56,294 nt of DNA, from positions 1 through 56,294 of the forward strand of contig CAJQHO010000039.1 of assembly GCA_905478185.1 (NCBI GenBank). Reading direction: 5' to 3'. Of this stretch, positions 1 through 8,365 are shown piece by piece. Below the pieces are notes generated by a model. That model worked only from the letters and a program-made list of their open reading frames with translations. It ran no database searches and was not told the DNA's origin. Numbering within the stretch: the first letter of the stretch is position 1; every line of letters begins with the position of its first letter. Source of the DNA: an uncultured Flavobacteriales bacterium (GTDB lineage: Bacteria > Bacteroidota > Bacteroidia > Flavobacteriales > BACL11). The translations under genes were made by a program, and so were the position numbers.

Positions 1-137
1 CAGAATCGGATGCCGGTACTTTAGAAGAAATCATTGAAGAAGTTGCATCAACAAGAGTTACTGAAAGAGGTGGCAGAGCAGATGACAAAAGATCGGAAGC
101 AGCCATGGAAGACAGAAAAAAAGAAGGGTACTTTTAA
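1..137 (+). CDS. cysD: CysD, sulfate adenylyltransferase subunit 2 (C-terminal end only)
   Basis: Only the last 44 codons are present, read from base 3 to a TAA at 135-137. The tail runs GGRADDKRSEAAMEDRKKEGYF-like, and CysD proteins characteristically end with a basic stretch and GYF. CysD is the adenylyl-transfer subunit of ATP sulfurylase and, with the GTPase CysN, makes adenosine 5'-phosphosulfate from ATP and sulfate in the cytoplasm. The gene is cut by the window edge. It lies 11 bp before cysN in the same direction, so the two almost certainly share a transcript. The identification rests on the short tail plus the neighbour. Confidence 0.85.
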   Translation, partial: ESDAGTLEEIIEEVASTRVTERGGRADDKRSEAAMEDRKKEGYF

Positions 138-148
138 AAAACAAAATT

Positions 149-1417
149 ATGAGCGAAACGAAAGGATATTTAGATATGGAGCTTTTACGCTTCACAACTG
201 CAGGGAGTGTAGATGATGGTAAAAGCACTTTGATTGGAAGGTTACTTTACGATAGTAAAGCAATCTTTGAAGATCAAATGGAATTATTAGAAGAAACAAG
301 TAAACAAAGAGGTGAAGAAGGTGTAAACCTTGCGCTATTAACTGATGGATTAAGATCAGAAAGAGAGCAAGGGATTACAATTGATGTTGCCTACAGATAC
401 TTTGCAACTCCAAAAAGAAAATTTATTATTGCAGATACTCCAGGACATATTCAATACACAAGAAATATGGTTACAGGAGCATCAACAGCAAACTTAGCAT
501 TACTTTTAGTAGATGCAAGACATGGTGTAATTGAACAAACTAAAAGACATGCATTTATTGCATCCCTTTTACAATTACCACATATTGCAGTTTGTATTAA
601 TAAAATGGATTTAGTTGAACATAGTCAAGAAGCATATGACAAAATTAAAGCTGATTTTGAGAATTTCTCTTCAAAATTAGAAATTAAAGATGTGCACTTT
701 ATTCCAATTTCTGCACTTAACGGGGATAATGTTGTTGATCGATCTGAAAATATGAATTGGTATGAAGGTTCTACTTTAATGCATCTTTTAGAAAATATTC
801 ATATTGGTTCGGACCAAAATCATGTTGACTGCAGATTTCCTGTGCAATATGTTGTTAGACCACAATCTACTGAACATCCAGATTACAGAGGATATGCTGG
901 GAGAATTGAAGGTGGGGTTTTTAAACCTGGAGATAATGTAACTGTACTTCCTTCAGGGTTTACTTCAAAAATTAAATCAATTGATACTTTTGATGGAGAG
1001 GTTGAAGAAGCTTTTTCTCCTATGTCAGTTTGCATGACTTTAGAGGATGATATTGACATCAGTAGAGGCGATATGTTAGTGAGAGAAAACAATAAACCAA
1101 CTATTGAACAAGATATTGATGTTATGATTTGCTGGATGAATGACAAGAAAATGATTCCAAGGGGAAAATATACTATCAGACATACAAGCCAAACTGCAAG
1201 ATGTATTATTAAAGAGGTAAAATACAAAATGGACATCAATACTTTACACAGAAATGAAGATGATTTAGAAATTGGATTAAATGATATCGGTAGAATTACA
1301 ATCCGTACTACTAAACCTTTATTCTTTGATAGCTATAGAAGAAATAGAAATACTGGAAGTATTATCTTGGTAGATGAAGCATCAAACGAAACAGTTGCTG
1401 CTGGAATGATAATCTAG
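149..1417 (+). CDS. cysN: CysN, sulfate adenylyltransferase subunit 1 (GTPase)
   Basis: A 422-residue translation-factor-like GTPase that couples GTP hydrolysis to APS synthesis by CysD. The P-loop is GSVDDGKST (19-27), G3 is DTPGH (96-100), G4 is NKMD (151-154) and G5 is SAL (188-190), followed by EF-Tu-like beta-barrel domains. The AGSVDDGKST P-loop is typical of CysN/NodQ rather than EF-Tu. The protein is shorter than the E. coli enzyme (about 475 aa) and has no C-terminal APS-kinase (CysC) fusion. The ATG at 149 gives a sensible start 11 bp after cysD, and a strong palindromic terminator follows the stop. Confidence 0.95.
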   Translation: MSETKGYLDMELLRFTTAGSVDDGKSTLIGRLLYDSKAIFEDQMELLEETSKQRGEEGVNLALLTDGLRSEREQGITIDVAYRYFATPKRKFIIADTPGHIQYTRNMVTGASTANLALLLVDARHGVIEQTKRHAFIASLLQLPHIAVCINKMDLVEHSQEAYDKIKADFENFSSKLEIKDVHFIPISALNGDNVVDRSENMNWYEGSTLMHLLENIHIGSDQNHVDCRFPVQYVVRPQSTEHPDYRGYAGRIEGGVFKPGDNVTVLPSGFTSKIKSIDTFDGEVEEAFSPMSVCMTLEDDIDISRGDMLVRENNKPTIEQDIDVMICWMNDKKMIPRGKYTIRHTSQTARCIIKEVKYKMDINTLHRNEDDLEIGLNDIGRITIRTTKPLFFDSYRRNRNTGSIILVDEASNETVAAGMII

Positions 1418-1440
1418 TAAACTTAAATGTTGAAATATAT

Positions 1441-1468
1441 AAAAAGCCAGACAATTGTCTGGCTTTTT
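1441..1468. terminator. Bidirectional intrinsic terminator between cysN and the MFS gene
   Basis: A perfect palindrome: AAAAAGCCAGAC, AATT, GTCTGGCTTTTT. It ends in T runs on both strands, so it can stop cysDN coming from the left and the serS-to-MFS operon coming from the right. The 120 bp between it and the MFS stop codon hold nothing I recognise. Confidence 0.85.
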
Positions 1469-1588
1469 ATATTACAATGATTACATAATTAGTCATAACG
1501 CCTCCAGTAAATAAGGAGTACTATTCTGGTAGAGCTCTCTTTTTTACAAGGGATCTTAGGATTATGAGTAAAGACAAATAAAGGCCAA

Positions 1589-2803
1589 TTACTTCCTCCT
1601 TTCATAATCCAACACCAAGAGGTAGTACATAAACACCCCAAAACCATACAATCCAGCCGTGATATAAAAAATATAGGCATAAGGTAACCCCTCAGCTTTT
1701 AAGTACCTGAATATTTGAGAGCTAAAAAACCAACTTCCACTCCAGATTGCCGCCATAATTGCACTCAGCATTTCTTGGTTTTTCTTTCCTACATAATTCA
1801 TAGTAAGCTCAGATGTCATAGGTGCTGCCATATTCATAAGTGGAGTACGCACCCAAAAGCACAAAACAGCCACCGGCAAAGCCCACCAATAACTTGCAAA
1901 AAACTCAGTAGTAGCCAAAGCAATCAATGCAAGTACAGCAGTAGTTTGGGTATAAGTTATTCCCTTTTTAAAACCCAATTTATTCTTAACATTAGGAACA
2001 AGCAAAGCTAAAAACGCAACCAATATACTAGCCACACCACCAATTACTGCAAAGCCCTTAGAATCTATTTGAAAATTATGAAAGAAAAATAAATTAATAA
2101 ACGGAATTGTTAGTCCTGCCCCAATAGCAATAATAATAGTTGGGACAATTGCTTTGAGCAACAAGCCCCAGTCATAGGATGTCCATTGCAAGCCTTTTTT
2201 GACTGGGACTACCACATCCACTTTCATTTTTAACAGATAATACACCCCAAAAAAACCTAGTGTAGCAATGAATAATAGAATGACTCCTTCATCCATCTCT
2301 CGCATAAACTGCCCAAAACCAAAGATCATTATTCCACTTAAAATTGTACCAAAACTATGGGTAGCATAATTCAATGATATAGCATGGGATTGATTAGCAA
2401 CTGAAGTATTTCGCATTACATAAGGCAACGAGCTTACTTGAAACAAAGTAAAAACGACTCCCCACAAAATAAATAAGGCAGGCAAATAGTGATACAACCC
2501 ATAATGTATAGCCAAAACAAGTGCAATAGCAACCGTAGGCACACCTAAACTACCTAAAATAAAAAAGGGTTTCAATGGTTTTCCTTTTATATAAAAACCT
2601 AAAGGAAATGCCAACAACATAACTGCCAGAAAACGATAGGAAATAAAATTGGCTATCTCAGGATCAGAAAAACCCTGCTTTGCCAAATAGATATTTAAAA
2701 TCAAGAAGAAAGCGGCTCCAATTAACTGCACAAAAAACTCAGCCTTTATCATTAAAAGGACATGTTCTTCTAATTGTAAATATGCCTTAATTACTTTTTT
2801 CAA
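1589..2803 (-). CDS. Major facilitator superfamily (MFS) transporter
   Basis: A 404-residue integral membrane protein with about 12 hydrophobic segments in two blocks, separated by a short charged stretch near residue 200 (KMKVDVVVPVKKG). There is no signal peptide. The overall pattern is that of an MFS carrier. The substrate cannot be read from the sequence; a loop-2 motif is weakly present as YIKGKPLKPFF. It is the last gene of the serS / TPR / DUF4286 / MFS run and starts 8 bp after the DUF4286 stop. The palindrome at 1441-1468 probably ends the transcript. Confidence 0.8.
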   Translation of the reverse strand: MKKVIKAYLQLEEHVLLMIKAEFFVQLIGAAFFLILNIYLAKQGFSDPEIANFISYRFLAVMLLAFPLGFYIKGKPLKPFFILGSLGVPTVAIALVLAIHYGLYHYLPALFILWGVVFTLFQVSSLPYVMRNTSVANQSHAISLNYATHSFGTILSGIMIFGFGQFMREMDEGVILLFIATLGFFGVYYLLKMKVDVVVPVKKGLQWTSYDWGLLLKAIVPTIIIAIGAGLTIPFINLFFFHNFQIDSKGFAVIGGVASILVAFLALLVPNVKNKLGFKKGITYTQTTAVLALIALATTEFFASYWWALPVAVLCFWVRTPLMNMAAPMTSELTMNYVGKKNQEMLSAIMAAIWSGSWFFSSQIFRYLKAEGLPYAYIFYITAGLYGFGVFMYYLLVLDYERRK

Positions 2804-2811
2804 AACAGGAA

Positions 2812-3120
2812 TTAATACTCTTGAATAACCTCCATCAAAGTACGGAAAGCAACTGCTTTATCTCCATAACGAGCCACATGTTGTTGTTGTAATTCAGTAG
2901 CAAAATTTATTTGATATTGATGCAAATCCTTCATTGAAGGACAAGTATAAGCGATAGCAAAAGTACTTCCAGTATCATCCTGAGTAATTACTCTGTTAAT
3001 CTGTGATTTTAGAAAAATTCCAGTAGTCATTACTTCAGGAATATGGGTTTCTTGCATCCAACTTAACCATTCCTTAGCAATGGATTCATCAACATTTACA
3101 GTTACATTATAAATTATCAT
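2812..3120 (-). CDS. DUF4286 family protein
   Basis: A small soluble protein of 102 residues with the features of DUF4286: an N-terminal strand MIIYNVTVNV, a middle WLSWMQETHIPEV and a C-terminal helix. The family is common in Bacteroidetes and resembles ferredoxin-fold dimeric alpha/beta-barrel (antibiotic-monooxygenase-like) proteins, but its function is unknown. Its ATG overlaps the stop of the upstream TPR gene by 1 bp, so the two are translationally linked. I recognise the family but cannot assign a role. Confidence 0.8.
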   Translation of the reverse strand: MIIYNVTVNVDESIAKEWLSWMQETHIPEVMTTGIFLKSQINRVITQDDTGSTFAIAYTCPSMKDLHQYQINFATELQQQHVARYGDKAVAFRTLMEVIQEY

Positions 3121-4925
3121 TATTTTTCTGTATTTAAATTATCACCTCTCAATTCTCTAAACCTTTTTCTTGATTCAGCAACATATATACTACTATTATG
3201 TTCTAGTAAAATATGCTCATAAATTTTCATAGAATTCTCTTTGTCATCAAGAATATCATCATAGATTTTTGCTCTTTTATAAAGTGCGTCATCAGCTAAA
3301 ATATCATAAGCCCAATCTTTTTCAATCTTCTCGTACTCAAGTAAAGCAAGTTCATAATTAGCTTGATTAAAATAAATCTGTGCCTTTCTCATGTAAATTT
3401 CATCAGAAAGAGTATGACCAGAAAAAGCTGTAAGAACAGAATCATATTTTACAATTGCTTTATCATACTTCTGTTGATAAGAAAGTAAATCAGCTTTTGC
3501 AAAAGTTCGCATTGAAATCTCAGTAGTGTCTAAGTTGTAATTATCCATTATCAGTAGTGAAAGTTCCATAGCATCATTAGCAATTAGTTTAGATGTGGAT
3601 GCTTTTAAAGTTTCTAATTGCGCTTGTGCCCATTGAAAATCTCCTTGAAAATAAGAAATTTTAGCTCTTCTTAGTTTTGCTTCATGACCAATTGGGTGTT
3701 CTTTAAAATCTTTCTCAACCTGAGAAAAATACAATAATGATTCCCAAATATTTCCTTGCAACAAAAGAACATCAGCATACTCCATTTTACATTCAGCCAA
3801 ATCATAATTATCAATGCCTGAAATTTCCATTGCATCCAAAAGCAGAGTTTCAGCAGCTTCTAAATCATGTAAATAGAAGGCTTTAAAATGTGCATAGTTC
3901 GAAAGCAAAATAACTGTACTTCTATTATTCCCTAGCTCAGTAATTAATTGGTGATAAGCACCTTCCAAAATACTAATATCATTATTTGAACTTGACAAAC
4001 TTTTGGTAAGAGCATACAATTTATTAATGTTAGCATCAATATAAAGGTAGTTTTGTTTCCCTTTTTGTATAACATAGTCATAAGCTTCAATAGCTACATC
4101 ATAGTATTCTTTATCCAAAAAAGAATCAGCTAAATCATAAACTCCCTCACCATCAGAATTAGTTCGTTTATCAAGAGCTTTAGCTTGTAAAAAAGCCATT
4201 TTAAATTGATGATTTTGCATAAAAAGCCAAATCAACATTTCAGTAAAATCAGTTCTTACTTTTTCACTTCTTACTTTTTGCAATAACGCCTTTTTAACCA
4301 ATTGATAATTCTTGTCGCTTTTAATTCCGTCATTATCTAAAAACCTTTGAATTTTAGATGTAACCATTTGCTTTTGTCTTGGATTTTGTTCCATAACATC
4401 AAGGTACTGAGCAATCATTAACTCAACCTTCCCTAGTAAAGAAAAAAGTTGTGCTTTTTGTGTCCCAAAATTGTTTTGAGGGTTTAGTTTATAAGCAATA
4501 GCATATACATCCAAAGCTTTTTGATACATTTCATATCTACTAAAAGTATTTGCTAAATTTATAGCTTGTGATTGCCTTCCATCTATTTTTGCGAATAATT
4601 TTTTATACGATCTTTCAGCTTTTTTAGTATTTCCAGATTTCTCCTGAACTACAGCTGCTTCTAACTGATAGTTTAAACTTTTTGGATGTTTTTTGACTAG
4701 CTTTTTTGCTAAATATTCAGCTGATTTAAAATCCTCAATTTTTAAAAGTGAGGTGAAATAAGGATTATAATATGCAACTGAAAAGTGCTCATCCATTAAT
4801 TCTTCATAGATAGAAATTGCTTTATCATACTCCCCATTTATATAGTATTGATACGCTAATTGTTGTTCGCTTTTTTGTGCAAAAGCAAAAAACGAACTCA
4901 GCATTAATACTAATAGTAAACGCAT
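3120..4925 (-). CDS. Exported tetratricopeptide-repeat (TPR) protein
   Basis: 601 residues. A Sec signal peptide (residues 1-17, ending FFAFAQ) is followed by TPR-like helix pairs along most of the length, for example QQLAYQYYINGEYDKAISIY near 21-40, EKSGNTKKAERSYKKLF near 95-111, and QANYELALLEYEKIEKDWAY near the C-terminus. It is probably a periplasmic protein-interaction scaffold. It begins within the serS stop codon (1-bp overlap) and ends within the DUF4286 start, so it belongs to the serS operon. I know of no established function for this conserved serS neighbour. Confidence 0.8.
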   Translation of the reverse strand: MRLLLVLMLSSFFAFAQKSEQQLAYQYYINGEYDKAISIYEELMDEHFSVAYYNPYFTSLLKIEDFKSAEYLAKKLVKKHPKSLNYQLEAAVVQEKSGNTKKAERSYKKLFAKIDGRQSQAINLANTFSRYEMYQKALDVYAIAYKLNPQNNFGTQKAQLFSLLGKVELMIAQYLDVMEQNPRQKQMVTSKIQRFLDNDGIKSDKNYQLVKKALLQKVRSEKVRTDFTEMLIWLFMQNHQFKMAFLQAKALDKRTNSDGEGVYDLADSFLDKEYYDVAIEAYDYVIQKGKQNYLYIDANINKLYALTKSLSSSNNDISILEGAYHQLITELGNNRSTVILLSNYAHFKAFYLHDLEAAETLLLDAMEISGIDNYDLAECKMEYADVLLLQGNIWESLLYFSQVEKDFKEHPIGHEAKLRRAKISYFQGDFQWAQAQLETLKASTSKLIANDAMELSLLIMDNYNLDTTEISMRTFAKADLLSYQQKYDKAIVKYDSVLTAFSGHTLSDEIYMRKAQIYFNQANYELALLEYEKIEKDWAYDILADDALYKRAKIYDDILDDKENSMKIYEHILLEHNSSIYVAESRKRFRELRGDNLNTEK

Positions 4926-6190
4926 TATTTTATGATCTCAAATCCTGTGTAAGGCTGTAATGCTTTTGGAATTATAATTCCCTGAGCAGATTGATTATTT
5001 TCAATTAAAGCTGCATAGATTCTAGGAAGAGCTAACGCACTTCCATTAAGAGAATGACAAAGTTGAGTCTTTCCATTATCATCCTTGTATCTTAACTTTA
5101 ATCTATTTGCTTGGTAGCTTTCAAAATTAGAAACAGAACTTACTTCCAGCCATCTTTCTTGCCCAGCAGAATATACTTCAAAATCGAAAGTTAATGCAGC
5201 AGTGAAACTTAAATCACCCCCACATAATTTCAGTATTCTGTATGGCAATTCAAGTTCATCCAAAATACTTGCAACATGTTGTACCATAACATCTAAGGTT
5301 TCGTAAGACTTTTCTGGATGTTGAACTTGTACAATTTCTACTTTATCAAATTGATGTAATCTATTTAACCCTCTAACTTCTTTTCCATAAGACCCAGCTT
5401 CTCTCCTAAAACAAGGAGTGTAAGCTGTACATTTTATTGGAAATTCTTTTACAATAACATCACGAAAAAAATTAGTTACAGGAACTTCCGCAGTAGGGAT
5501 TAAATATAAATCATCCTCAATAGTATGATACATTTGGCCTTCTTTATCGGGCAATTGTCCCGTTCCAAATCCTGATGCTTCATTTACTAAATGTGGTGGT
5601 AAATATTCAATATAACCTGCCTCAGTATTTTTATCTAGAAAATAAGAAATTAACGCTCTTTGTAGTTTTGCTCCCTTGTTTACATAAACAGGAAATCCGG
5701 CCCCAGTAATTTTATTTCCTAATTCAAAATCAATAAGATTATAATCAGAAGTTAACTCCCAGTGCGGTTTAGCGCCCTCCATTAAAGTTGGAATAGCTCC
5801 TACTTCTTTAAGGGTAACATTATCAGCATCCGATTTCCCTTCAGGAACAGTAGGGTAAGGAATATTTGGGATCTGAACTAAGATGTCCTGAATTTCTTTT
5901 TCAAGTTCGCTTTGCTTAGTTTGCAAAGCTTTAGAGCTTTCTTTAATAGCTGAAGACTCTTCCTTTAACACATTAGCTTCAACAGCCTTACCTGTTTTGT
6001 ATAATTCACCAATTTGCTTTGCCAACTGATTTCCTTTGGACAATAACTCATCTGCTTTTTGCTGAGTCGCTTTACGCTCATCATCTTTAGATATAACGGC
6101 ATCTATTAAAGTGGAAGCATCAAAATTCTTAATCTTTAATAGTTCAATATAACTATCTCTATTTTCTCTTAGCTTATTTATATGTAACAT
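4925..6190 (-). CDS. serS: Seryl-tRNA synthetase
   Basis: A 421-residue class II aminoacyl-tRNA synthetase that charges tRNA-Ser. The N-terminal long coiled-coil arm spans about residues 25-105. The catalytic core has TAEVP (233-237), motif 2 around FRREAG (261-266) followed by GLNRLHQFDKVE, and a C-terminal motif 3 region with NGSALALPRI. The length is normal for the bacterial enzyme. It is the first gene of a minus-strand operon and has its own -7 element at 6214-6221, directly behind the rpmA terminator. Confidence 0.97.
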   Translation of the reverse strand: MLHINKLRENRDSYIELLKIKNFDASTLIDAVISKDDERKATQQKADELLSKGNQLAKQIGELYKTGKAVEANVLKEESSAIKESSKALQTKQSELEKEIQDILVQIPNIPYPTVPEGKSDADNVTLKEVGAIPTLMEGAKPHWELTSDYNLIDFELGNKITGAGFPVYVNKGAKLQRALISYFLDKNTEAGYIEYLPPHLVNEASGFGTGQLPDKEGQMYHTIEDDLYLIPTAEVPVTNFFRDVIVKEFPIKCTAYTPCFRREAGSYGKEVRGLNRLHQFDKVEIVQVQHPEKSYETLDVMVQHVASILDELELPYRILKLCGGDLSFTAALTFDFEVYSAGQERWLEVSSVSNFESYQANRLKLRYKDDNGKTQLCHSLNGSALALPRIYAALIENNQSAQGIIIPKALQPYTGFEIIK

Positions 6191-6213
6191 CTAATATATT
6201 TATAAATCAGGAA

Positions 6214-6221
6214 CAAATGTA
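6214..6221 (-). promoter_or_regulatory. Promoter -7 element of serS
   Basis: TACATTTG on the minus strand fits the Bacteroidetes TAnnTTTG -7 consensus and predicts a leader of about 20 nt. The matching -33 region falls inside the rpmA terminator hairpin. Confidence 0.55.
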
Positions 6222-6225
6222 AATA

Positions 6226-6256
6226 AAAAAAACTCTTGATTGCTCAAGAGTTTTTT
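6226..6256 (-). terminator. Intrinsic terminator of rplU-rpmA
   Basis: ACTCTTGA (6232-6239), loop TTGC, TCAAGAGT (6244-6251), flanked by A and T runs that extend the stem. It lies 25 bp after the rpmA stop and separates the ribosomal-protein unit from serS. Confidence 0.85.
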
Positions 6257-6280
6257 ATAAAATATAAATTACTGCAATCC

Positions 6281-6532
6281 TTAGTTTACTACTGAAACAT
6301 AGGATTTATTATTTCTCTTTTTAGTAAATTTCACTTTACCATCAGTTAATGCAAATAAAGTATGGTCTTTCCCCATTCCAACATTTTCTCCTGGATTGTG
6401 TACTGTACCTCTTTGACGAACAATAATATTCCCAGCAATTATTGCTTGGCCACCGAATATTTTTACACCTAATCGATTACTTTGCGAATCTCTACCATTC
6501 TTTGAACTACCTGCTCCTTTCTTATGTGCCAT
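6281..6532 (-). CDS. rpmA: 50S ribosomal protein L27
   Basis: 83 residues beginning [20 protein letters not shown], the L27 N-terminal arm that reaches the peptidyl-transferase centre, followed by [24 protein letters not shown]. It starts directly with AHKKG and lacks the cleaved N-terminal extension found in some Firmicutes. It is downstream of rplU in the usual rplU-rpmA pair, with a 31-bp gap and a terminator after it. Confidence 0.97.
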   Translation of the reverse strand: MAHKKGAGSSKNGRDSQSNRLGVKIFGGQAIIAGNIIVRQRGTVHNPGENVGMGKDHTLFALTDGKVKFTKKRNNKSYVSVVN

Positions 6533-6563
6533 TGTATAAAGTTTTTATTCCTTCTTGTTCTTA

Positions 6564-7046
6564 TTATTCAGCTTTTTTAGCTGTAGTTTTTTTAGCTGTA
6601 GTTTTTTTAGCTGGTGCTTTTTTAGCAGCAGGCTTTTTAGCAGCAGGCTTTTTAGCGGCAGTTTTCTTTGCTGGTGCCTTTTTGGCTACTGGCTTAGCTT
6701 CCTTTTTTGGTGCCGCTTTTTTGGCAGCCGGAGCTTTAGCATCAATTTTAAGGATTTCTAATTTTGTTAAATACTGTCTGTGACCGTTTTTAACTTTGTA
6801 TCCTTTTCTTCTTTTCTTTTTAAAGACAATTACTTTATCGCCTTTCAAGTGCTCAAGTACTTTTGCAGTAACTTTAGCTCCTTTTATAACTGGGGCGCCA
6901 ACATTTATTTTACCAGCATCATCCATCAAAAGAACTTTATCAAAATCAATTTTTGATCCTTCCTCTGCTTCTAACCTGTGTACAAATATCTGCTGATCTT
7001 GTTCAACTTTGAATTGTTGCCCTGCTATCTCAACTATTGCGTACAT
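6564..7046 (-). CDS. rplU: 50S ribosomal protein L21 with histone-H1-like C-terminal tail
   Basis: 160 residues. Residues 1-103 are the L21 core ([14 protein letters not shown], then [20 protein letters not shown], the rRNA-contacting part). The remaining ~57 residues are almost only Ala, Lys, Pro and Thr in [19 protein letters not shown]-type repeats, like the tail of histone H1. The usual L21 is about 103 aa. I chose the ATG at 7046 because the family starts MYAIV; an upstream in-frame ATG would add 13 residues and place the start past the -7 promoter element at 7073-7080. Flavobacterial L21 proteins are known to carry basic tails. Confidence 0.95.
   Translation of the reverse strand: MYAIVEIAGQQFKVEQDQQIFVHRLEAEEGSKIDFDKVLLMDDAGKINVGAPVIKGAKVTAKVLEHLKGDKVIVFKKKRRKGYKVKNGHRQYLTKLEILKIDAKAPAAKKAAPKKEAKPVAKKAPAKKTAAKKPAAKKPAAKKAPAKKTTAKKTTAKKAE
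6566..6735 (-). repeat. Low-complexity repeat encoding the L21 Lys/Ala tail
   Basis: Imperfect tandem units (on the plus strand, variants of TTTTTTAGCTGTAG and TTTTTAGCAGCAGGC) lie within the 3' end of rplU. They encode AKK-type repeats. They are coding repeats, not a CRISPR array or mobile element, but such tracts can change length by slippage. Confidence 0.7.
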
Positions 7047-7072
7047 TATTATTAATTTTTTAAAATGGTCTG

Positions 7073-7103
7073 CAAAAGTAAACAATCTCAGAAAATGAGC
7101 AAA
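7073..7103 (-). promoter_or_regulatory. Promoter of rplU-rpmA
   Basis: On the minus strand, TACTTTTG (7080-7073) fits the -7 consensus, and TTTG (7103-7100) sits about 19 bp upstream as the -33 element. The predicted leader is about 22 nt. Confidence 0.6.
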
Positions 7104-7172
7104 AATTTACCCTCTTTTTTTGACTAGCTAAGAAAGCATAAACATTAATACAGATTATTTCGTTAAATAACT

Positions 7173-7180
7173 TAAATTTG
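7173..7180 (+). promoter_or_regulatory. Promoter -7 element of the M43 metalloprotease gene
   Basis: TAAATTTG followed by C, 17 bp before the ATG at 7198, fits TAnnTTTG. No clear -33 TTTG is visible. Confidence 0.5.
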
Positions 7181-7197
7181 CATTCATAAAAAACAAA

Positions 7198-8316
7198 ATG
7201 AAAAAAATACTTACAATACTATTAACAGTAGCAACTTTATTTTTAACTGCTCAAGAAAGATGTGGAACAACTGCAATTACTGAAAAAATGATGTCAGATT
7301 ACCCAGAATACGCCAAAGCTAGAGCAGAAGTAAATAACCAAACTGAAAAATGGATAGAGAATCATCCAAACCATAGCGAAAAAACAATAATAACTATACC
7401 TGTAGTTGTGCATGTTGTTTGGAAGACAAATACACAAAATATTTCTGACGCTCAGATTCAGTCACAAATTGATGTACTGAATGAGGATTATAGACGAACA
7501 AATGTAGATCAAATAAATACGCCAAGCGTTTGGCAAAGTATTGCTGCTGATAGTGAGATTGAATTCTGCTTAGCAACAACTGATCCTAATGGAAATACAA
7601 CTACCGGAATTGATAGAGTACAAACTACACACGGACAGTTTGGAATGGATAGTGATATCCATACAGCATCAGCTGGAGGGGCTGACGATTGGCCAAATGA
7701 TGATTACCTTAATATTTGGGTTTGTAATATTCAAAATGGTCTATTAGGTTATGCGAGCCCACCAAGTAATTGGATTGGTGATGGAGATGGCCTTGTAATT
7801 GGCTACCAATATTTTGGAAGAACAGGTACTGTTCAGTCGCCTTACAACAAAGGAAGAACTGCAACTCATGAAATTGGCCACTGGCTAAACTTAGATCATG
7901 TATGGGGAGGATGGGGAAGCTGTGGTAACGACCAAGTTTCAGACACACCAAAGCAAGAATCAGAAAACTATTCCTGCCCTGCATTTCCTTTACACCCAAA
8001 TGCTTGTAGTACAACAAATGCAAATGGCGATATGTTTATGAATTACATGGACTACACCAATGATGCTTGTATGAACTTATTTACTAACGGACAGAAAACA
8101 AGAATGCTTGCTGCAATAAATCAATACAGACCAAATATGTTAAATCATGATTTATGTGCAGGGACAGTTGGAGTTTCAGAAACTCTAAATCAGAAAAGAG
8201 AACTTATTAAAATAGTAGATGTTTTAGGAAGAACAACAACTAATCAACCTACAAATACTCCTTTATTCTATATTTATAATGACGGAAGTGTAGAAAAGAA
8301 AATTATTGCTGAATAA
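7198..8316 (+). CDS. Secreted M43-family (pappalysin/cytophagalysin-like) zinc metalloprotease
   Basis: 372 residues. Signal peptide 1-18 (cleavage near LTAQ). The metzincin zinc site is HEIGHWLNLDH (224-234), giving His224, His228 and His234 as ligands and Glu225 as the catalytic base, with Asn at the position often held by Gly. The Met-turn is in MNYMDY (281-286), and several Cys pairs suggest disulfides. The last ~37 residues (VDVLGRTT ... PLFYIYNDGSVEKK) resemble the end of a T9SS sorting domain but lack the usual YPNP opening. It is probably exported and possibly surface-anchored. It is monocistronic, with its own promoter and terminator. Confidence 0.88.
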   Translation: MKKILTILLTVATLFLTAQERCGTTAITEKMMSDYPEYAKARAEVNNQTEKWIENHPNHSEKTIITIPVVVHVVWKTNTQNISDAQIQSQIDVLNEDYRRTNVDQINTPSVWQSIAADSEIEFCLATTDPNGNTTTGIDRVQTTHGQFGMDSDIHTASAGGADDWPNDDYLNIWVCNIQNGLLGYASPPSNWIGDGDGLVIGYQYFGRTGTVQSPYNKGRTATHEIGHWLNLDHVWGGWGSCGNDQVSDTPKQESENYSCPAFPLHPNACSTTNANGDMFMNYMDYTNDACMNLFTNGQKTRMLAAINQYRPNMLNHDLCAGTVGVSETLNQKRELIKIVDVLGRTTTNQPTNTPLFYIYNDGSVEKKIIAE

Positions 8317-8335
8317 TCTTATTTAAAATTAAAGG

Positions 8336-8365
8336 AAAGCTCAGCTATTTAGTTGGGCTTTTTTT
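8336..8365 (+). terminator. Intrinsic terminator of the metalloprotease gene
   Basis: AAAGCTCAGCT, loop ATTT, AGTTGGGCTTT (two G-U wobbles), then a T run. It overlaps the 3' end of the convergent EamA gene. Confidence 0.7.

Noticed and set aside
6566-6735. Regularly spaced repeats resembling a short CRISPR or satellite array
   Set aside because: They are in frame inside rplU and encode Lys/Ala repeats; there are no unique spacers of constant length and no cas genes.
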